A stretch of 64,000 nt of DNA, taken from NCBI GenBank assembly GCA_945643635.1, contig CALZFC010000167.1, forward strand, positions 90,952 through 154,951. The letters are read 5' to 3'. A program made the translations under genes and the position numbers. The DNA comes from Allodiplogaster sudhausi. Taxonomy: Eukaryota; Nematoda; Chromadorea; Rhabditida; Diplogasteridae. The notes under the pieces were generated by a model that worked only from the letters and a program-made list of their open reading frames with translations, was not told the origin of the DNA and made no database searches. This document shows positions 1-9,000 of the stretch, one piece after another (within the stretch, counting starts at the first letter, position 1; each line of letters starts with the position of its first letter).

Positions 1-3000
1 CTTGGCTAACGGATGAGCAAAAAGCCGAGGTCACCGCACAGAAGGAGAAAGGTGGAATAGACTCCATCTACGGAAAGGTCATGGAATACCTTGAGAAGAG
101 TGAGGGCGACAAGAAGAAAGAGGCAGTTGAGAAGATGAAGGGCGGATGCAAGCACTATTTCTCGGACACTCTCGGAGATGTGAAGGTGGCCGAACTGAAG
201 AAGCTAAAGGATACCGGAGCCTCCATTGATGACATCAACGCAAAGCTCGTGGTCCTAATCAACGAGCTTGACGATGACGCCGTCAAGCAGAAGTCTCTCA
301 AGGTCGCTGATGGTTGCAAGAAGATCTTCTCCGCTTCTCGGAGACGTCGTGATTCTCCGGAGCACCATACGCTCGAGAACTTTTTCAAGTCTCACCTTTC
401 TTGGCTAACGGATGAACAGAAAGCCGAGGTCACCGCACAGAAGGAGAAAGGTGGAATAGACTCCATCTACGGAAAGGTCATGGAATACCTCGAGAAGAGT
501 GAGGGCGACAAGAAGAAGGAGGCAGTTGAGAAGATGAAGGGCGGATGCAAGCACTATTTCTCGGACACTCTTGGAGAAGAGAAGGTGGCCGAACTGAAGA
601 AGCTAAAGGATACCGGAGCCTCCATTGATGACATCAACGCAAAGCTCGTGGTCCTAATCAACGAGCTTGACGATGACGCCGTCAAGCAGAAGTCTCTCAA
701 GGTCGCTGATGGTTGCAAGAAGATCTTCTCCGCTTCTCGGAGACGTCGTGATTCTCCGGAGCACCATACGCTCGAGAACTTTTTCAAGTCTCACCTTTCT
801 TGGCTAACGGATGAACAGAAAGCCGAGGTCACCGCACAGAAGGAGAAAGGTGGAATAGACTCCATCTACGGAAAGGTCATGGAATACCTCGAGAAGAGTG
901 AGGGCGACAAGAAGAAGGAGGCAGTTGAGAAGATGAAGGGCGGATGCAAGCACTATTTCTCGGACACTCTTGGAGAAGAGAAGGTGGCCGAACTGAAGAA
1001 GCTAAAGGATACCGGAGCCTCCATTGATGACATCAACGCAAAGCTCGTGGTCCTAATCAACGAGCTTGACGATGACGCCGTCAAGCAGAAGTCTCTCAAG
1101 GTCGCTGATGGTTGCAAGAAGATCTTCTCCGCTTCTCGGAGACGTCGTGATTCTCCGGAGCACCATACGCTCGAGAACTTTTTCAAGTCTCACCTTTCTT
1201 GGCTAACGGATGAACAGAAAGCCGAGGTCACCGCACAGAAGGAGAAAGGTGGAATAGACTCCATCTACGGAAAGGTCATGGAATACCTCGAGAAGAGTGA
1301 GGGCGACAAGAAGAAGGAGGCAGTTGAGAAGATGAAGGGCGGATGCAAGCACTATTTCTCGGACACTCTTGGAGATGAGAAGGTGGCCGAACTGAAGAAG
1401 CTAAAGGATACCGGAGCCTCCATTGATGACATCAACGCAAAGCTCGTGGTCCTAATCAACGAGCTTGACGATGACGCCGTCAAGCAGAAGTCTCTCAAGG
1501 TCGCTGATGGTTGCAAGAAGATCTTCTCCGCTTCTCGGAGACGTCGTGATTCTCCGGAGCACCATACGCTCGAGAACTTTTTCAAGTCTCACCTTTCTTG
1601 GCTAACGGATGAACAGAAAGCCGAGGTCACCGCACAGAAGGAGAAAGGTGGAATAGACTCCATCTACGGAAAGGTCATGGAATACCTCGAGAAGAGTGAG
1701 GGCGACAAGAAGAAGGAGGCAGTTGAGAAGATGAAGGGCGGATGCAAGCACTATTTCTCGGACACTCTTGGAGAAGAGAAGGTGGCCGAACTGAAGAAGC
1801 TAAAGGATACCGGAGCCTCCATTGATGACATCAACGCAAAGCTCGTGGTCCTAATCAACGAGCTTGACGATGACGCCGTCAAGCAGAAGTCTCTCAAGGT
1901 CGCTGATGGTTGCAAGAAGATCTTCTCCGCTTCTCGGAGACGTCGTGATTCTCCGGAGCACCATACGCTCGAGAACTTTTTCAAGTCTCACCTTTCTTGG
2001 CTAACGGATGAACAGAAAGCCGAGGTCACCGCACAGAAGGAGAAAGGTGGAATAGACTCCATCTACGGAAAGGTCATGGAATACCTCGAGAAGAGTGAGG
2101 GCGACAAGAAGAAGGAGGCAGTTGAGAAGATGAAGGGCGGATGCAAGCACTATTTCTCGGACACTCTTGGAGATGAGAAGGTGGCCGAACTGAAGAAGCT
2201 AAAGGATACCGGAGCCTCCATTGATGACATCAACGCAAAGCTCGTGGTCCTAATCAACGAGCTTGACGATGACGCCGTCAAGCAGAAGTCTCTCAAGGTC
2301 GCTGATGGTTGCAAGAAGATCTTCTCGACTTCTCGTAAACGGCGCTCTCATGCGATATCGAATGCAAACAATTCACCTCTGCATCGCAGCAAGAGCCAGC
2401 TCGCTTCGGAAATCGAGTACTTGATGATTAACTTTGATCTGCTGAACTTCCACGAAAAGCGCATTGCTATCGGCGACTTGAGGGGTAAGAACACCGATTA
2501 AACTATTTGTGTGGAGCTGAGCAGACATATTTCGCGTTTTTTTCAATCTTTGTGCCTCTTCTATCTTCATGATTGGATTATGTGATTAATTTGTAATGTT
2601 GAGATGCTTGCCGTCGCTTGGCGCATTCGATGAGACACATCCACGGACAAGACACCGAAGCACGAGCGGCGATGCGATTCTGTGTGGACCTTGATGACTG
2701 ATCTTGCATACTTTCGTTTACTGTTTATACCTTTGCCTCACATACCGTGTATTGTATACACTTCATATCGAATGAAGCTGCCTGTTTATGTTGAATGTTC
2801 ACCGCTTTTCTCCCAAAGCATTGGCAGTGAGAAGTAGCTGCATGGCGATGACATGGAAAATAACATGTGCGCTACTTCTCCTATATACTTCCTACTTTGA
2901 GAAAGCGGTTAGAATTAGATCATAAATTTATGATTATGTTGAAGGCTTACAAATAGCTTGGTTTGTGATTTCCAGGCGTCAAACATCTTCTATCAGCCTG

Positions 3001-6000
3001 ACGGTGGTATGTTAGTGTTTTTTCATCAATTAAACATGAGCGAAGTTGTATCACAGAAATATTTTAGAGTATATTGCTGAATATGATCATCTGTGGCCAG
3101 GGTGTCCCCTGGTTCTCGACAAGCTGGCGGACTCTCAACAAGACTCCACGACCCGACCGGCCCCTCTTCACTCTTACAACCCAAAATAAACTGTGAGGAC
3201 TACGAAGCGAGTAACAAAAAAAATAAAGTTTATCACTTTAAATAAGGGAAACCAAGCAATGGATTATATAGATATAAATAAACCGAGAACCCCACTCACA
3301 TACAACAGTCGCTGCGATCCTCCTACGCCTCCCTCGGGCGCCTCTACCACGAACTGGAGCCTTCTCCCCACACACGAGCCGTTGGGCGGTCGACCAGCCG
3401 CTCCGATGCTCGGGCCTCTCCCAGACTAACTACTGCTGTCCAAAAAAAAACCCGCCTTGCCGGATCAAAACAAGGGAGAGGGCCAAAGTGCTAAATGCTC
3501 TACCCCAGTAGCAATGCAACTTCTGGCACGCAAGAAATATAACGAATAACTATGCATTATAATATTCACACTACAATAGCACACTATAACTATACAGTAC
3601 CTAGATCTACACAATGTAAAACGATAAAAGGGGAAAGGGCAAGGCTGAAGCCGACGAGATGAAGGGGAACAAGGGAAAGGGTATGGGAAGATGGGGGAAA
3701 AAAAAGGAAAAGAGAGAGGGGAAAAAGCCCTCTCTCTACATCCCCCCCTTCTCCAATAGAGTCGCCCCGACTCTAATAGGGACGGAAGAAGGACGACCCG
3801 CCGCCACGGAAGCCTCCACGTCCGCGTCCTCTACCGAATCCTCTGAAGTCGCCTCTGCCGTATTTGCGTTCACCGAAAGGACGCCCACGAAATCCCCTCA
3901 CCGCGCGATCTTCTCGACCGGATTCTTTCAAGAAATCTAGGTCCACTCCAATCGCTCGAGCCACCTCCTTGATGTATCGCAGAGCACACCATTCCTTGAT
4001 TTCTTGATTCCTTTTCCGGGTGCCATGCAGCAGGTATGCGGGCACCGTTGATCCAAACGCCGGTGTCTTGGTGTTTACCACTGTCAGTCTCTTTCCTTCC
4101 CAGTCCACATAAGCCAGTGTCTCCATCTCCTCCTGTTCGCCTTTGCTTATGTCCTCTGGTGGCATATCCGGGCAGACAATGATCTCTGCTTTGGCCTCTT
4201 CTGCTAGCTCGTTCAATCTTCTCAGCTGGGCAGCCATCTTCTTTCCCACTCCTCCACTCCATTCCCAGTCCTTGTCTTCCTCCCAAGCAATTACAATGAA
4301 GACGACACGCGTTTTGAGTTGCTGAAGATGTCTCAGCACTTCCAGTAGCTCGGCTGCTCCGTGGTATGGGATACATGTCCCATCTCTCCGCTGCTCCAGT
4401 GCTCTCTTCCAGGGGTTCGGCACGAGCCACGCCACCGTACCAGTCCACTCAGTCGGGTACTGCTTCCTGTAAACAATATTCATTCCTCTCTGCATTCGTT
4501 TTCTCCTTTTCTGCTTTTTCTCCCCTTCTTCACTCTTATTTTCTTCCCGTCTAACCATTTTCAATTGATCGAATGGAATCACTAGTTCGTTTTTTCCATT
4601 TTCTTCTTTCACCTTAGCCGAGTTTTCGCTCACATCCAACACTCGGAACGGTCCTTGCCATGGGCTAGTCAGCTTAGGAAATGCGGCGGTTCTTTTCTCT
4701 GCAGGTACCATCACAAGAACCCGATCCCCTACTTTTGGGTATTGTCTCCCTGCAATTCCATTCCTATCATTGTATTCCTTCTTCATTTTCTCAGCCGCTT
4801 TCTCGTTATTCTTCCTCGCCTGTTCATGCGCAATTCGCAGTCCATCTAGCATTCGCGCCTTATACTCGTCTACGTCAACTCCAACATTTTCTTGTTCTCC
4901 TAGACTCTCTCCCAAAGGGCGGGGATTCCTACCATGTACCAGAAAGAATGGTGTTTCCCCGGTGCTCGAATGGGGGATGGTGTTATAACCGAAAACAATG
5001 AAAGGCAGCAGTTCATCCCACCTTTCAGGTTCTCTCACTTTCTTCTGCATTTGTCGGATAATAGTCTGGTTGAACCTCTCGACGGTTCCATTCTCCCGAG
5101 GGTTATATCCCTTCGTCACTATTTGCTCTATTCCCATTTTTGCAAGCAACTCTTCCATGATTCTGTTAACGAATTCCCCTCCCTGGTCGGAAATGAGCGC
5201 CTTTGGCATCCGTCCATGCGCGATCCATCCAGACAGGAACTTTTCTGCTACTTCTCGCGCGCTTTTTGTCTCCATTGGGAGAGCTGCCCCGTACTTAGTG
5301 AAGTAATCGATGATTGACAGGATGTATCTATTCCCGGAAAGAGATGTTCCCACTTCCAAGATGTCAAATCCTACCAACTCGAATGGCTCAGAAGCAAGGA
5401 TGGGATTGAGGGGTGGAACGAGCTTCTCTCTCACATTGAACTCTTCGCACACCCTACACTCTTTCACGTGCTCTTCTACGTCCTTTCTCATCTTCTCCCA
5501 ATAGTATTCTTTCAACTTCTTCATTATTTTCTCTGCACTCCAGTGCCCACCGAATCTCCCTTCGTGCCACTGTCCTACCGTCTCTTTCCTCAATGTTTCA
5601 GGCACGAAGAATCTTTTGCCTCCTCGTGCTCCTTCTACTTGCAGGATACCTTTCTCTTCAGTCCAGCGCAAGCCCCTTTCTCGCACTGCCTGCTCTCTGC
5701 TTTCTCTCACTCTCTTCAGCATCTCGCTGCCTTTCTCGTCCTTCTCTGTCTCCTCTCTCCATCTCTTTCTCACCCCAACTAGCTGCACGCTCATGACTAC
5801 CCGCTTCTCACCTTTTCTCTGCTCGTCTGCTTGGTACCCTACCCTCACCGAGTTCACCACTCTCTCAATCTCTACTCTCTCGCTATCCGATTGATCGATT
5901 GGCACTGGGCTTCTTGACAGGGCATCTGCGACATTATTCGCGGCACCTTTTACATACTCAATCTGCACGTCCGATGACTGAATCTCCAGTGCCCAGCGCA

Positions 6001-9000
6001 AAATTCTCGCTGAAACACTCTTGTTTCCGAACATGGCCTTCAGCGGCTGATGATCAGTGCGAACAATCACCCGAGTGCCAAAATAAAAAGGGCGGAACTT
6101 TCTAAGGGCGAACACAATAGCCAGAGCTTCCCCATCAGTGACATGGTAATTGCGTTCGGCTGCACGACACCTCTTGGAAGCAAAGTACAATGGGTGCAAG
6201 TAGCCATCTTCTCCTTCCTGTGAGAGAACAGCACCCATCGCTTCCTTCGATGCATCTGTGTAGATGATGAAGGGACGCAGACCCCTCTTCGCAGCATCTA
6301 CATCTGGTTGTGCGAGAACGGGACCCGAAGAAAGCGCATTTTTCATTTCCCCGAATGCTCTTTCTTCCTGTTCACCCCAAGTCCATGCCACTTTCTCGCT
6401 TGTCAGTCTAGTTAAAGGAGTTGCCTTCTGTGCGAAACAGTGTACAAACTTCCTATAGTAACTGCACATCCCCAGGAAGCACTTCAACTCCTTTCTGTCA
6501 CTCGGTTGCTTCTGCTGTCTAATCTTCTCTACTTTGGCTGCATCCATCTGGACTCCTGCTACCGTAATTCTATGCCCCAAATATTCCGCTTCCCGTTGCG
6601 CCAGCACACACTTCTGTGCTTTGAGTTTCAACCCGCTCTCTCGCAAAGCCCGGAACACTTTCTCCAACTCGGCAGCATGCTCCTCCTCGCTTTCAGTAGC
6701 GATGAGAATGTCGTCAATATACACGTGAACCTTTTCGCCAAGCACGTTCCTAAGTACTCTCTCCATCACTCTTTGGAATGTGGCAGGGGAAGTTGACAGT
6801 CCAAAAGGCAAAACATTCCACTCGTAAAGTCCATTCATGGTTGCGAAAGCCGTTTTTTCCTTGCTACTCTCTTCCAAGGGGATTTGCCAATACCCACTCA
6901 AAAGATCCAGAGTCGAGAACCATTGCTTTCCCTTCAATTTCTGCAAGGTCATGTCAATGGAAGGGAGCGGGTAAGCATCCATCTTAATGCGCGCGTTCAA
7001 CTTTCTATAGTCAACACAAAGCCGCAGTGATTTGTCCTTTTTCAATGCAATTACCAGAGGGGACGACCAGGGAGAAGCACTATCGCGGATGATTCCCCTC
7101 TCCTTCATCTCGTCCAGCTTCGACTTCACTTCTGATTGCAGCCCGAGTGGCACCGGTCGCTGCTTAATCTTGATGGGAGCGGTATCTCCCGTGTCCACAT
7201 AGTGTTCTACTAAAGTGATTCTTCCCATCTCTTCCTCACTCAATGCAAAGACATCTTGGAACTGCTCCACCACTTGTCTGCACCTCTCACTCCCAACTGT
7301 TCCATTCTTCTGCAACGCTTCTATAACCGTTTGGCCACGCTCCCCACTCTCTCTCTCCCTGCTCTGACTTAGCACCTTTTTCGCGCGTTCACTCTCACCT
7401 TCTTCCTCTCTCTCACCTAACAAGTTCTCACTTGGTACAAAGTCTGCTTCTACCCAGTTGCCAACTTGCTCGTTTTTCTTCAGTCTGATCGGGTGGTGGA
7501 AAGGGTTGAACACCGACAGTATTCTTCCTTCTCCTTTCTCACCTACTACCCCTTCGCTGAGACCATGAGTTGTCTCAACCAGCATGTTTCTGCTTCCACG
7601 CAGAGGAGATTTCAGTTGCACCTGAGCAGCCCCTAGAGAAGGAATGAACACACTATGCGACATAATAGCGGGCTCCCCCTCCTTCTCACACTCACTCCAC
7701 CACCCATCCCGTTTTCCCCACATGGCAACCGTGTTCTGTCCCAGCAGAACTTCCCTACCATTCTGCACAACGTAGACGCCTATTCGCTCTCTCTCGCCTT
7801 CCATCTCCAGAGTGATCAGTGCCTTCGCAGTTATCTTCAGCTTGCTTGCTGCAGCATCCAAGACTTCCCCGTCTTTCGTCTTGCGCCACTCTACCGGTCC
7901 TTCCTGCTCAACTTTCTTCATCACTTCCACTGGTACAGTAGTCACTTCAGATCCGCAGTCCAAGATTGCTTCTACCGTAACCCCGTTCAGCTTCACTTTC
8001 ACTCTGCTCAAGGGTTTCCAGAACAAGCGTTCTTCCTTGCTGGACTCCTTCTTTTCTACCCCCTCCTCTCTCGCTTCCACTTTCTCTGTTCCTTCTCTCT
8101 GCACAAAGTTCTGGCGGCGCGGTTTGGTACAGTAATGCTGGGAATGCCCTTGCTCCTGACAGTTGAAGCACTTCCCGAAGAATGGCTTCTTCTCTCCAGT
8201 CCCGCCATACTGATTCCCATTCCCCGTGCCTCCTGTCGCTCTCACTGGGGTTTGTTGCTGAGGGGTTGACTGTAAGGGAACACTGTCCGAGTTCGGTCTC
8301 TGCAGACTGCGCAGAGTATTCGAAATGCTCTCCGTCACCTTCTTCTGTTCGTCCGATCGCGGTTGGGGGTTGCTGTACTGCTGGGTACGGTAGTTCTCGT
8401 ACTTTCTACCGTTGTCATATCTTCCCCTCTCACTCCGCATGCTTTCACCTGGCCACTCCTTCTTTCTCTCCCTTCTTCCTAGTCTCTCCCCTCGCTTTTG
8501 GAACATCTCCATTCTAATTGCCGCTTCTTTCACCTGAATGTACACCATTTCCTTTCTCGCGTGGTCCATTTCCCTCAGTAAGTCCTGATAGTCGCGCCAA
8601 TGGGACAACTGAGCTACTAACTTCTTCGCCATAATGGGAGCCAAATGATCCTCGGGTAGCCCTGGGAATGCCTGTTCCGCTAATTGTTCCAAGTAGAGTA
8701 CAAAAGTGGTCAGATTCTCCCCTTCTCTCATTCTCAGATTTTCCCACTTCGCTGTTGCCGAGTACTCTTGCATCAGACTATCGCCCCGGTATCGCTCCTT
8801 CATCTTCCTCACTATCACCGAATAGCTAAGCTTTCTTCCCCGGGTAACAGAGTCAAAGATCGCGCGGGCCTGTTTGCCAAGATGCTCCCTAAGTACAACT
8901 ACCAACTTATCTTCCCCCAACAGGTCCTTATACTTGAGTTCCAGTCGATCGATGAACTCTGAAAATCCTCGCAACCCAAATCCATCTGTGAAAACGGGAA

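Noticed and set aside
155..1984. Five identical 77-codon minus-strand frames
   Set aside because: They repeat every 399 bp opposite the NPA units and are shadows of that coding sequence.
2976..3006. A 31-bp exon between TTTCCAG and GTATGTTAG in the NPA intron
   Set aside because: Neither frame allowed by the phase-1 donor at 2484 stays open, whereas direct splicing to 3068 gives a clean reading.
3193..3429. 78-codon frame also found at 10,051-10,287
   Set aside because: It lies within both LTRs and has no coding character or family match.
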